From the NCBI GenBank assembly GCA_036504095.1, contig DASXVS010000080.1, positions 242,691 through 306,690 on the forward strand: a DNA stretch of 64,000 nt. Direction: 5' to 3'. How positions within the stretch are numbered: position 1 is the first letter of the stretch; every line of letters begins with the position of its first letter. Below, one piece after another: positions 45,127 to 53,742 of this stretch. Source of the stretch: Armatimonadota bacterium (GTDB lineage Bacteria > Armatimonadota > DTGP01 > JAKQQT01). A program made the translations under genes and the position numbers. Under the pieces are notes generated by a model. It was not told the origin of the DNA and ran no database searches. It worked only from the letters and a program-made list of their open reading frames with translations.

Positions 45127-46725
45127 GTGGAACAGGAGACGACCGGTAGGAGCCGGTGGGTATCGGCGCTCTACATCCTTGCCATCGCCACGCTGCTGGG
45201 TGTGATGGCTTCCCCGTCAACGCGGCGCGTGGCCCGCGAACACACAGCGTTCATGCTGCCGGTGAGCCAACCCCCGCTCGAGCCGGTTCGCCGGCTCGTT
45301 GGCAGTTCCGCCGCCTTCGGAGTTCCTTCGCAACTGACGTCGTTTGCCGCCGCCCACCCGGATGATGATGCCCTCCAGGTTGCGCTCGCCGTGGCAACGG
45401 TTCACCGACCCGGCGAGAGCACCTTTCGTCCCTGGGTGCGGAATCTGGCGCGGCTTCTGGAGCGGTATCCCCGCAGCGCCACCGTCCGCTCCGCCATATT
45501 GCGCTACACCGAGGGCCTTTCCGATGCCACCGCCGGCGAATGGGCGGTCTTCGATCGCGCCGCAGCCGAGGGCGAACGCCTGGAGCCGGACAACGCCTTC
45601 TTCCCGCTATCCGCCGCACAGGGATTCGACGCTCGCGGACTCGAAGCCGAATCCCGCAGCGCGCTCCTGCGCGCCGGCAAGTGCTCGCGATGGGATGATC
45701 ACATTCGCGACGAAGCGGAGGGCACGTGGCGGCTCAATGAGATGGGGAGTTCGACGCCGGACGGACTGAACCGCACAGCATCCGCGGGGGCCATGCTCCT
45801 TCCACATTACGCCAAACTGCGCGAGCTGGCTAAGCACGCGATGAAGGGGGCATTCGCCGCTGATGCCGCCGGGCGCACCGAAGAGTCTCTCGCGATCCGG
45901 CACGCGCTGATGCGCATCGGCAGCCTGATGCGCTCCCAGGCGACCATCGGCATCGGCAATATGGTTGGGATGGCGTTAGAGGCCCAGGCCGCTTCCACCG
46001 TCCCAACGGACGAGACGGCGCCCGAAAAACTCGATGCGAGGCTATCCCGTTACGCGGCATATCTGACATCTGCGGGGCACCCGGAGGAGATCGCTTTCGC
46101 CCGCTCGGAAGCCGCTGCCGGCGCGCGTGTCCGCGCCATCTTCCCTCAAGAGATGGAATGGCCCGGTATGCGTTTGATGCAGGACTTCCTCAGAACCTGG
46201 GTGCTGGCGTTGGCGCTGTTAGCCGGCGCGCTATTCACGCTCCTGAGCGGCTTCGTGACAGCGCTCCTGGCACGGAGAGGCTGGGCCGACACAGATCGCG
46301 CGATCTGCCTGCCCGAACGCGTCGGGACGACGTTGGTCGCAGCCCTTATCATGCTCGTTCCCGCGTTCTGGATGGCCGCGCGCCTCACGGAACCCGCGCG
46401 TTGGACACAAGGGATTTTCAACCCAATCACAGACATCGGCACCGTTCTGCCGTGGACTGTTCTCGCTCTGCTGGCAGTCCCCATCCTGCTCAAACTCGTG
46501 CTCATCGTGACGGCGCTCGTTCGGCGCCGGCCCCTCACGCAAGCGGTGGTGCGCGGGTTCCAGCATTATGCCGTACCGCTGGCGGCAACTATGGTTCTCG
46601 GGTACGGCGGCGTGCTTGCGGCCCTCGCCCACATGGACCACAAAATGGCCGCGGATATCACCGCGCAAGTCCAGCACGAGGGCCGCTACTACGCCCACCT
46701 GCAAGGCAAACAATGGCCGGAATAG
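45127..46725 (+). CDS. Large membrane protein, paralog B of the sigma cluster
   Basis: 532 aa from GTG 45127, selected because AGGGAGGT is 6 nt upstream; an upstream in-frame ATG at 45088 lacks such a site. Like paralog A it has an N-terminal TM (ALYILAIATLLGVMAS), a helical soluble domain (FDRAAAEGERLEPDNAFFPL; WDDHIRDEAEGTWRLNEM; IRHALMRIGSLMRSQATIGI) and C-terminal helices (WVLALALLAGALFTLLSGFV; VLPWTVLALLAVPILLKLVL). Ends HEGRYYAHLQGKQWPE. The FDRxAAEGERLxPxNAFFP block is shared with paralog A and may be a TPR-like segment. Function unknown. Confidence 0.75.
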   Translation: MEQETTGRSRWVSALYILAIATLLGVMASPSTRRVAREHTAFMLPVSQPPLEPVRRLVGSSAAFGVPSQLTSFAAAHPDDDALQVALAVATVHRPGESTFRPWVRNLARLLERYPRSATVRSAILRYTEGLSDATAGEWAVFDRAAAEGERLEPDNAFFPLSAAQGFDARGLEAESRSALLRAGKCSRWDDHIRDEAEGTWRLNEMGSSTPDGLNRTASAGAMLLPHYAKLRELAKHAMKGAFAADAAGRTEESLAIRHALMRIGSLMRSQATIGIGNMVGMALEAQAASTVPTDETAPEKLDARLSRYAAYLTSAGHPEEIAFARSEAAAGARVRAIFPQEMEWPGMRLMQDFLRTWVLALALLAGALFTLLSGFVTALLARRGWADTDRAICLPERVGTTLVAALIMLVPAFWMAARLTEPARWTQGIFNPITDIGTVLPWTVLALLAVPILLKLVLIVTALVRRRPLTQAVVRGFQHYAVPLAATMVLGYGGVLAALAHMDHKMAADITAQVQHEGRYYAHLQGKQWPE

Positions 46726-46819
46726 GCATCGCAGCAACGCGCGCCGATTCCCAAACGGTCTATGCTGATGGTATCATACGCCCCGCGCTGACGCGTGGGC
46801 ACGTTCAGGAGATCCAGCT

Positions 46820-47767
46820 GTGACAAAGCGCTTGTTTTCCGCGTTGGCCATTCTGCCGCTCATCACGGCTGCCCGCCCCGGTCTGGCGTGGGAGGAGAAG
46901 GGTCATCGCATCATCAGCCGGGTGGCCGCCGAGTCGATGCCCGCCGATACGCCGGCGTTCTTTAAGTCCGCCGCGTCGCGTTTGGAGTACCTCGGCCCGG
47001 AACCCGATCGCTGGCGAAGCGGCGCAGGCCCGCAATTGACAGCCGTCAACGGCCCGGACCATTTCATGGATATGGAACCCGTCATGAGCGGTCCGCTCCC
47101 CACCGACCGCTATAAGTTCATCGCCTCGATTACCACAAACGCGGAAGCGACAAAGCACAATCTCACGGCCGTGAAGATCGGGTTTCTCCCCTACCGGATC
47201 GCCGAACTCACCCAGACGCTTCAGAGCGAATGGCGTGATTGGCGCAAAGCGAAAGCCGCGGACAAGCCGCAGATCGAACAGGATATCATTTACACGGCGG
47301 GTGTGCTGGGCCACTATGTGGCGGACGGCTCCAACCCGCACCACACAACCGTCCACTACAACGGCTGGGATGAAGACTACGCGCCGAACCCAAATGGCTA
47401 CACTACCGCCGCCGCCGAACGCGACCTGAAGCCGAATGGTTTTCACCACCGCTTTGAGGGACCCTTCGTCGTATCGTTTATCGAGGCGAAGGACATCAAG
47501 CCGCTGGTGGCCGCGCCGAAGCCGGTCGGCAATGTCCTGACAGACGTATGGGCCTATCTGAAGACGACCAACGCCGAGGTCAGGCAGCTGTATGAACTGG
47601 AGAAAAAGGGCGGCTTCAAGACCGGCGGCACGGCGGATCCCAACGGGCTCAAGTTCGCCCGCGCGCGCCTCGCGGCGGGAGCGTCTATGCTGCGTGACAT
47701 CTGGGCCTCGGCCATGACGGGTGTCCGCCGTTCCCGAGCCGCCGTGAAGGCCAATGCGGGAAGTTGA
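46820..47767 (+). CDS. Secreted zinc-dependent phospholipase C / S1-P1 nuclease-fold protein
   Basis: 315 aa from GTG 46820, with AGGAGA 8 nt upstream. Signal peptide LFSALAILPLITAARPGLA ends before WEEKGHRIISRVAAES, where the mature N-terminal Trp and the GH are the usual first zinc ligands. Further candidate ligands lie in NGPDHFMDMEP, TAGVLGHYVADGSNPHHTTV and HYNGWDEDY. This spacing fits the trinuclear-zinc phospholipase C / S1-P1 superfamily. Substrate, phospholipid or nucleic acid, is not decidable. The next gene overlaps by 14 nt. Confidence 0.85.
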   Translation: MTKRLFSALAILPLITAARPGLAWEEKGHRIISRVAAESMPADTPAFFKSAASRLEYLGPEPDRWRSGAGPQLTAVNGPDHFMDMEPVMSGPLPTDRYKFIASITTNAEATKHNLTAVKIGFLPYRIAELTQTLQSEWRDWRKAKAADKPQIEQDIIYTAGVLGHYVADGSNPHHTTVHYNGWDEDYAPNPNGYTTAAAERDLKPNGFHHRFEGPFVVSFIEAKDIKPLVAAPKPVGNVLTDVWAYLKTTNAEVRQLYELEKKGGFKTGGTADPNGLKFARARLAAGASMLRDIWASAMTGVRRSRAAVKANAGS

Positions 47768-48290
47768 CTGGGAGGCCATAGAGCGCCTCCTGCAGCCGTT
47801 GTATCCGAAGGATCCTCTCGCGGACTGGGCCTGCGCCAACCGTATCGCGCGGCATGCGGCACACGTTTCGCAGGGCCTGAAGCCGTTCGACTCCGAGAGG
47901 GCCCGCCTTCTCGCGATGTTTCACGGGCTCGGCTCGCCGGCAGCCGAGCCGTCCAAGCGGGCGCGCTGGGCGCGGCCGTTGAAAGACGCCGGCGTCCCGA
48001 TTGAAGACCAGACGTGGCTCTGGCTGGCGCTGATGCGGTACAGGAACGCCCCCGAATCCCACGAGGAACGCGCGGTGCGGGACGCGAGACTGCTGGAAAC
48101 GGTGGGCGCCCTGGGCGTGGCCCTCGCGATGGTCCGCGCCGGTCAGACTGGCGACAGCCTTCAATCCGCGGTGCAGGCCGCACACCAGGCGTTGAACGAA
48201 GCTGAGTTCATGACCCCCACCGGACGCCGTCTCGGAGTCCGGCGGGTTGTGGTTGCCCGACGCTTCCTCAAGGAACTCGAGGAGGAGTAA
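47754..48290 (+). CDS. Degenerate HD-domain protein
   Basis: 178 aa. The layout follows small HD-domain hydrolases: a helix (ANRIARHAAHVSQGLKPF), then RARLLAMFHGLGSP where the HD dyad would sit, then RDARLLETVGALGVALAMVR where QDADRLDAIGAIG would be expected. The HD pair reads HG, the first His position has no match, and the late Asp is partly lost, so metal binding is unlikely. Start ATG 47754 overlaps the previous gene by 14 nt. It is probably a pseudoenzyme; what it binds is unknown. Confidence 0.65.
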   Translation: MREVDWEAIERLLQPLYPKDPLADWACANRIARHAAHVSQGLKPFDSERARLLAMFHGLGSPAAEPSKRARWARPLKDAGVPIEDQTWLWLALMRYRNAPESHEERAVRDARLLETVGALGVALAMVRAGQTGDSLQSAVQAAHQALNEAEFMTPTGRRLGVRRVVVARRFLKELEEE

Positions 48291-48311
48291 ACCCTCGTAC
48301 CGGCCGGAGCC

Positions 48312-49103
48312 TCACCAGTTCTGGCCGTCGGCGATGGGAGGAATCCTCATGGCCTGGTACGGCTCGAGGGCGTACTTCCCCTCGGCTGTATGGAACCATT
48401 CCATCTTCCGGAACGACGCGTGGCTGTCCGCGAATACGCAGTTCTGTCCGCCGTTGTGACGGTAGGACAGCTCATCAAATACCTGTTTCCAACTGGTAGC
48501 GTAAGGTTCGATGTAAGGCCCGTTGCAGTCAGACTCCCCCGTGGAGGCGATATTCGCCGCAACCGCTTCCTTCTTGTCCTTGCACTCGGCCAGAAGGATG
48601 ACATCCGATGTGCTTTTCCAGTTGGAAAGGTTGAACCCCGCCGACTTTCCAGTGAAGCCGTAGTTCCAGGTGAGCTCGTCGTTGCGCGCGTAATTGCCAT
48701 AGATGACAACGACTTTCGGGTTTGAAGCGTTGGACCAGAACGAACCGATTATCCTCGTCCCAACCCCGTCCACACACGCGTACCCGGGGGCGGGGAAATC
48801 CCGCAGGGTCGGCCGCGGCGCGCTGGAAGACGGACACAGGAAAACATCCACGCTCTTGACGTAGGGCATGATATCCACGTGCCACTCCCAGTACTTGCGT
48901 CCAATGCAGTCGCTGTTATCGTCGCCGTACATCCGGAAGGCCTGCCCAAGCTGCTTCATGTTGCTCATGCAGGCGGTCGCCTGCGCGCGCGACCGCGCCC
49001 TGGCGAACACCGGAAACAGGATGGCCGCCAGGATGGCGATGATAGCGATGACCACCAGCAGTTCGATCAAGGTGAATGCGATTCGGTTGCGAAGCTTATT
49101 CAT
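48312..49103 (-). CDS. Type II pseudopilin-like secreted protein
   Basis: 263 aa from ATG 49103, with GGAGG 5 nt upstream. The N-terminus MNKLRNRIAFTLIELLVVIA has the prepilin cleavage and methylation site before FTLIE and a long hydrophobic helix, then LFPVFARARSRAQATACMSN and MKQLGQAFRMYGDDNS. The C-terminus RHNGGQNCVFADSHASF resembles the H-x-D/G end of the DUF1559-like group common in Planctomycetes and Armatimonadota. A prepilin peptidase must cut it, but none is in the window. A surface or secretion-pilus role is expected. Confidence 0.87.
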   Translation of the reverse strand: MNKLRNRIAFTLIELLVVIAIIAILAAILFPVFARARSRAQATACMSNMKQLGQAFRMYGDDNSDCIGRKYWEWHVDIMPYVKSVDVFLCPSSSAPRPTLRDFPAPGYACVDGVGTRIIGSFWSNASNPKVVVIYGNYARNDELTWNYGFTGKSAGFNLSNWKSTSDVILLAECKDKKEAVAANIASTGESDCNGPYIEPYATSWKQVFDELSYRHNGGQNCVFADSHASFRKMEWFHTAEGKYALEPYQAMRIPPIADGQNW

Positions 49104-49219
49104 GCGTGCCTCCATTTGATCCGCCTCCGTGGGCGATGGCCCGGGCGGCCATTGTCATAGTACTCTATAACAAAATCAAACGGTAACCTGCAAGCTCTCT
49201 CGGTCCGCCGATGAACGAA

Positions 49220-49248
49220 GGGGACCGAATCGTTGCGATTCAGTCCCC
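49220..49248 (-). terminator. Intrinsic-terminator-like hairpin after the RG-rich gene
   Basis: GGGGACCGAATCG (49220-49232) pairs with CGATTCAGTCCCC (49236-49248), 12 of 13 positions, across a TTG loop. It is 28 nt beyond the stop of the gene at 49277-50287 on the minus strand, and its transcript would read into CTTCGTTC. There is no long T-run. Confidence 0.6.
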
Positions 49249-49276
49249 CATTTCCTTGCTCTCAGCCGGACGGGCC

Positions 49277-50287
49277 CTACTCTGCCGCCTTCGGCTTCCG
49301 GGTGCGCTTGGGCTTCTCGGGCGCGGCGGCCGCCTCGGCCGGCGCCGCCTCGGCCTTCTTTCGGGAGGCGCGCTTCGGCTTGGCAGCTTCCTCCGGCGCC
49401 GGCGAAACCTCCGCCGCTTCCGGTTCGGTATCCTTCTTCTTGCGGGATGCGCGCTTCGGCGGCTCAGGAACAGGCTCGATAGCCGCGGCGACGATGTCTT
49501 CCAGCACTGCCTCGGCGGCCTCTGCGACATCGGCGATCGCCGTCTCCACCTCTGAAACCGACATGGCCCGCTCTTCGGCCGCCTGACGCGCAAGTTGCTC
49601 GTCAAAGAACGCCTTGATCTCTTCGCGGACAACGCGGCGCGTCATGGCCTCGAGCTCATCGAGCGAATATCCTTCGTCCGCGGCCGCCGGAGCCGGCTCG
49701 GGCCGGGCGGGGCGCTCGGGCCTGTCGCCGTAGGGCGGGCGCTGTGGCCGATCCCCATAGGATGGCCGATCTCCGCCGGGCCGGGAACCGCGATCGCGGT
49801 CGTAGGGAGGACGGTCGCCCGAGCCCCCGCCGCGGGGACCGCGGTCGTACGGGGGACGATCGCCGTAACCGCCGCCTTGCGGTCCCCGGTCGCCATATCC
49901 TCCGCCCTGGGGACGCCGGTCGCCATAGCCGCCGCTTTGTGCGCCACGGTCGCCGTAGCCTCCGCCTTGCGGGCGCCGGTCGCCGTAGCCGCCGCCTTGC
50001 GGGCCGCGGTCGCCATAGCCGCCTTCGCGGGGGCCCCGGTCTCTCGGGCCCCTGTCACCATACCCGCCGCCTCGCGGGCCGCGGTCTTCATGTTCGCCGG
50101 ACCGGTGGTCCCGGTCGTCCTGATGCTTGTCCATCCAGGGCGGGCGGCCGCGTTCGTCTTCGTTGCGGCGATCGGCCGGGCCCGGGGCCCGGCGTGCGTT
50201 TCGCTCGTCGTTGTCGCGGTCGTTCGCGCGTGATTCGGGTCGATCGCCGCCGGGACGCGGTTTGCGGCCCTTGTCGTAGAATGCCAT
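49277..50287 (-). CDS. Disordered RG/GY-repeat protein with basic C-terminal tail
   Basis: 336 aa; GGAGGAGAGG lies before the ATG. Residues about 1-70 are charged and disordered. Residues about 70-175 hold imperfect repeats of GGGYGDR[GR]P[QR], many with an RG step like RGG/FUS-type low-complexity domains. Residues 205-260 form an amphipathic helical region (SLDELEAMTRRVVREEIKAF). The tail has histone-H1-like blocks (PKRASRKKAEAAPAEAAAAP). Such proteins bind RNA or DNA and may condense. No ordered catalytic domain is seen. Nucleic-acid binding is inferred from composition. Confidence 0.75.
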   Translation of the reverse strand: MAFYDKGRKPRPGGDRPESRANDRDNDERNARRAPGPADRRNEDERGRPPWMDKHQDDRDHRSGEHEDRGPRGGGYGDRGPRDRGPREGGYGDRGPQGGGYGDRRPQGGGYGDRGAQSGGYGDRRPQGGGYGDRGPQGGGYGDRPPYDRGPRGGGSGDRPPYDRDRGSRPGGDRPSYGDRPQRPPYGDRPERPARPEPAPAAADEGYSLDELEAMTRRVVREEIKAFFDEQLARQAAEERAMSVSEVETAIADVAEAAEAVLEDIVAAAIEPVPEPPKRASRKKKDTEPEAAEVSPAPEEAAKPKRASRKKAEAAPAEAAAAPEKPKRTRKPKAAE

Positions 50288-50362
50288 TTACCTCTCCTCC
50301 GGCGGCGCCTTCAGGCTGCCGGTCCTAATCCGTTTGTGCCAGCATATTAGTATAGCGCTTTC

Positions 50363-52129
50363 TCAGATTTCCTCGACCCGGTCGCGCCTTGGTGGACTGG
50401 CAAACGGGCTCTCCGCCTCGATCCGATGTGTTGCGACGGTGTTGAGCGCTTTCTTCAATTCCGATGTGACATCCACGTCGCTGCCGCCCTCAGCGGAAAC
50501 CCGCGCGCCGACCTTGATGAGGCAGGGCACCCGCGTCAGCTGCCCAAGCACGATCGCCTCGCCCACGTTGAGGCCGGGAAGATCCTGGAAGAGGCTCCCG
50601 GACAGGCTCTCGGACGCGCTCCGGACGGCCTGCTGGTCCTCGGGATTGGTCAGCTTCATGACCACCTGGCTTCCGCACTGGCTCAGCGTATCCGGGTCGA
50701 TTTTCCCCGGACGCTGCGTGATCACGACGAGGAAGACCTTGAATTTGCGCCCTTCCGACGCCACACGGTTGATCCATCGCGCGCACTCGCCGGGCATCCG
50801 GTCCTTACCGGGTACAAAGTTATGCGCCTCCTCGATGACGATAAAGACGGGATGCTGCAATTGCCCGGAGGTGGCGCGCCGCCAGACCTCGCGAAGTGTT
50901 TTCTGGACGGCGTACTGCGCGATGAACTGCTCCATGCCGGCCAGATCGACGACGCTCAGGAACTTGGGACGAAGCATCTCGTCCATGTACGCGTCCACAT
51001 CCTTCATCCCCCAGATGGAGTAGCCGGAAACCTGCTCGATATACTTGATCGCCTTTTCGGCGCCGCTCTGGATATCCACCGTTGCCTTCGCCTCGCCTTC
51101 GCGGGGCTTGCCACGTCCGATGGGTACGCCGGCCTTTTCCTCCACGGCCGAGTGAAACGGGTCTTCGTCCTCGTCCAGCGGCCCCGAATCGGCGGACACG
51201 GGGCTCAGTGCGGATTCGTCCTCTTCGGGCAAGCCCGCCAGTTTCACGAGCCGGCGTTTCAGGTCGTCCGGACTGTAGTCGCGACCCTGTTTGGTTAGAC
51301 CGTCACACGCTCGCTTGATCGCCGCGCGAATATTGACCGCATTCGCCGGCACGCCGGCGAGATCGCACACCTCATCGGCTTCGAGGCGGCTGAACCAGAT
51401 TGTATATACCTCGGACCCGCCTATCTCCTCGTCGGGATACCGCCGTCCCTGCACGCCGGGCACCCGGTATACATCGACCCGGCTGGCGAACGGAGTGCGA
51501 TTGCGGTGGGCATCATAACGGAGGCGAACGTAATCGCTGTTTGGGTCGAAGACGATGACCGTACCGCCGAGTTGGAGCAGGTTTTCCAGCAGCAGGCCGG
51601 TGAGGTATGATTTACCCGCGCCCGTCTGCGCAATGACGGCGAGATGCCGCCGAAGCCCGTTCGGGTCAAGCGCGACCTTCACGTTCGGCCGGTTGATCAG
51701 CGCCCCCGCCTCAATTCCTGAGGCCACATGGCGCGTGAAGAAGTCCTGCAGGAGATCATCCGGCGCGAGCTCAACCACCATGCCGGGGAGCGCCGTGTTG
51801 CGCGGGGCTCGGACCATCGTGCGCCCTTCGGCGTCGCGATATAGATAGCCCAGCACGTCGGCGGTGCCGAGAATTTTGGGGCGAGGCATATACTCACCGC
51901 TGATGAGAGTGTGGGTCTCTTCGTAAGTGTGCGCATCGTCGAGCATCTGGCTGGCAACCTGCAATCGCGTCACCTGCGCGAGTACATCCACTTGTACGAG
52001 TTCGTCGTCTACGCGTTCGCTCACGCCGCGAACCACAACGTACTCCAGGCGAGGCGGAGCCTTGTCAACCGACGTCACAAACGTGAATCGCTGTGTCTCA
52101 ATCTCGCCGACGATGTATCCGATGTCCAT
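50363..52129 (-). CDS. herA: HerA-type DNA translocase/ATPase
   Basis: 588 aa from ATG 52129. An N-terminal HAS-barrel-like domain (MDIGYIVGEIETQRFTFVTS) leads to DPNGLRRHLAVIAQTGAGKS with Walker A near residues 168-174, then VIVFDPNSDYVRLRYD. Walker B FIVIEEAHNFVPGKDRMPGE and the RVASEGRKFKVFLVVITQRP sensor block follow. HerA forms a hexameric ring that pumps DNA and works with NurA. The nurA start codon is upstream on the same strand with a 60-nt gap between the genes, so they should be one operon. A further insert is acidic (ESALSPVSADSGPLDEDEDP). No phage-defence neighbours are visible. Confidence 0.92.
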   Translation of the reverse strand: MDIGYIVGEIETQRFTFVTSVDKAPPRLEYVVVRGVSERVDDELVQVDVLAQVTRLQVASQMLDDAHTYEETHTLISGEYMPRPKILGTADVLGYLYRDAEGRTMVRAPRNTALPGMVVELAPDDLLQDFFTRHVASGIEAGALINRPNVKVALDPNGLRRHLAVIAQTGAGKSYLTGLLLENLLQLGGTVIVFDPNSDYVRLRYDAHRNRTPFASRVDVYRVPGVQGRRYPDEEIGGSEVYTIWFSRLEADEVCDLAGVPANAVNIRAAIKRACDGLTKQGRDYSPDDLKRRLVKLAGLPEEDESALSPVSADSGPLDEDEDPFHSAVEEKAGVPIGRGKPREGEAKATVDIQSGAEKAIKYIEQVSGYSIWGMKDVDAYMDEMLRPKFLSVVDLAGMEQFIAQYAVQKTLREVWRRATSGQLQHPVFIVIEEAHNFVPGKDRMPGECARWINRVASEGRKFKVFLVVITQRPGKIDPDTLSQCGSQVVMKLTNPEDQQAVRSASESLSGSLFQDLPGLNVGEAIVLGQLTRVPCLIKVGARVSAEGGSDVDVTSELKKALNTVATHRIEAESPFASPPRRDRVEEI

Positions 52130-52189
52130 TGCGTAATCTCCGCCTTCGTTCCGGTTGCTTCTCCGACGAGGCACGTACCGCGTCGGGGA

Positions 52190-53272
52190 TCAGCCCGTGA
52201 ATCTTCTCGCGCCGCGATCCGTCTCCGCTTTCGCCCCGGTGGCCTCGCGCAACATGGCCATATAGGCGCCGTCCATCGTCTTGCCGCTGAGCCTCACCAT
52301 CCGATCGACTCCGTAAAGCGGCGCATTATACACGTTCGGACCGCCGTGCTGGGCCATCAGACGGCGCACGATCGGCGCAGCCTCCTCGGCACAGCCCCAG
52401 GCGCGCGTTAAGCCGAACAGCGTCTCCGCGCGGCCAATCGCCGAACCGACGACGTCCACGCGAACGGCATCCTCTCCCCCCGCAAGGCGGGCGTACATCA
52501 CGGCGATGCACGGTAGGGCCTCCGCACGCTGTCTGAGGCCTGGCGCCGACTTGTCCCAAGCCACCTGCACCGCAGCGCTGCCAAACAACATCGGCGGGGT
52601 GAAACCCGGGGCGCCGCCGCCGAATCGCATGAGGATCTCAGCGTCGCAAAGGCGCGCCGTGGGACCGGGATCTTCAGCCAGGCCGGGATGCAGCAACGTG
52701 TCGCGCGCGGTTTTGGCGATCCCGACCAGCAGAATATCGCGCGCGCAGCAGCCCTCCACCAGGTCAAAGAAGACGTTGACAAGAAGGCCACGGAGATCGG
52801 TCCCATCCGCGAGGCGCATCGGGCCAAGCGCCAGGATGTGCGACATATCGGCCAGCAGCGAACCATCGACGAGGAGCATCCCTCCGGCCATGCGATCCAG
52901 GCAGCGCGTGGCGACGGCTGCCTCACAGTACTGCCGCATATGGTCCACCAAACGCTCCGCGTTGCGCGTGTCGCCACCCCGGACCACCTCAACGACGACC
53001 ATGCTCTCTTCCGTCTCCGGGCCGACAACCAGGCTTTGCGCCACCAGAAACGAGGCGCCGTTGCTCAGCGGCCGTGAACCGCTGGCGCCATCGACGGCGA
53101 AAGTCCGGCGCGGTTTCGACTCCGGACCGTCTGGGAGCGGCTGCCACCGAGCCACGAGCCCATCCCGGACGGATTGCTCCACAAGGTTCTGCGGCTGGCC
53201 CGCGAAGCACCCCCTGAACCGCTCACTCTTGGCGCCGATCTGCTCGATGTATTGCTGGATGAAAGATGGCAT
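52190..53272 (-). CDS. nurA: NurA nuclease
   Basis: 360 aa from ATG 53272 (MPSFIQQYIEQIGAKSERFR). The frame upstream only translates the palindrome at 53366-53430 and gives nonsense. RTFAVDGASGSRPLSNGASF has the first catalytic Asp (61), and GGMLLVDGSLL another acidic site (Asp 136). DILLVGIAKTARDTLL and APGLRQRAEALPCIAVMYAR are further blocks. NurA is a 5'-3' exonuclease and endonuclease that works with HerA in DNA-end resection. Length and pairing fit the Thermus/Deinococcus-type pair. The gap to herA is 60 nt. Confidence 0.88.
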   Translation of the reverse strand: MPSFIQQYIEQIGAKSERFRGCFAGQPQNLVEQSVRDGLVARWQPLPDGPESKPRRTFAVDGASGSRPLSNGASFLVAQSLVVGPETEESMVVVEVVRGGDTRNAERLVDHMRQYCEAAVATRCLDRMAGGMLLVDGSLLADMSHILALGPMRLADGTDLRGLLVNVFFDLVEGCCARDILLVGIAKTARDTLLHPGLAEDPGPTARLCDAEILMRFGGGAPGFTPPMLFGSAAVQVAWDKSAPGLRQRAEALPCIAVMYARLAGGEDAVRVDVVGSAIGRAETLFGLTRAWGCAEEAAPIVRRLMAQHGGPNVYNAPLYGVDRMVRLSGKTMDGAYMAMLREATGAKAETDRGARRFTG

Positions 53273-53365
53273 TTCCGCTGCCTGCGCTATCTCCTGCCGC
53301 CGACCTCCTGGACCCTGGCGCGACCTGACGCCTTCAGGGACAAGGGAGCGGGCGCTGTCCGGGCT

Positions 53366-53430
53366 GTCATGTTGAGCGAAGCGAAACATCTCAACGAGGC
53401 GTAGAGATTTTTCACTCCGTTCGGAATGAC
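53366..53430. repeat. Imperfect palindrome of the GAGCGAAGCGAA family
   Basis: The left arm, GTCATGTTGAGCGAAGCGAA followed by ACATCTC, matches the reverse complement of the right arm (GATTTTTCACTCCGTTCGGA then ATGAC) with several mismatches, giving a stem of about 27 bp. A related single arm lies at 29381-29407. Its translation on the minus strand has the form [20 protein letters not shown], typical of false ORFs over such repeats. Confidence 0.85.
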
Positions 53431-53447
53431 AACCACTCATCTGCCCC

Positions 53448-53681
<234 letters not shown>

Positions 53682-53742
53682 AAATATCATAGCACCATTA
53701 CGAACAAAGGTTCCCGTCACCGCCCGAGGCTATAATCATCAT

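Noticed and set aside
53273..53440. An N-terminal extension of NurA starting at 53440
   Set aside because: It translates the palindrome, and homology begins at the ATG at 53272.
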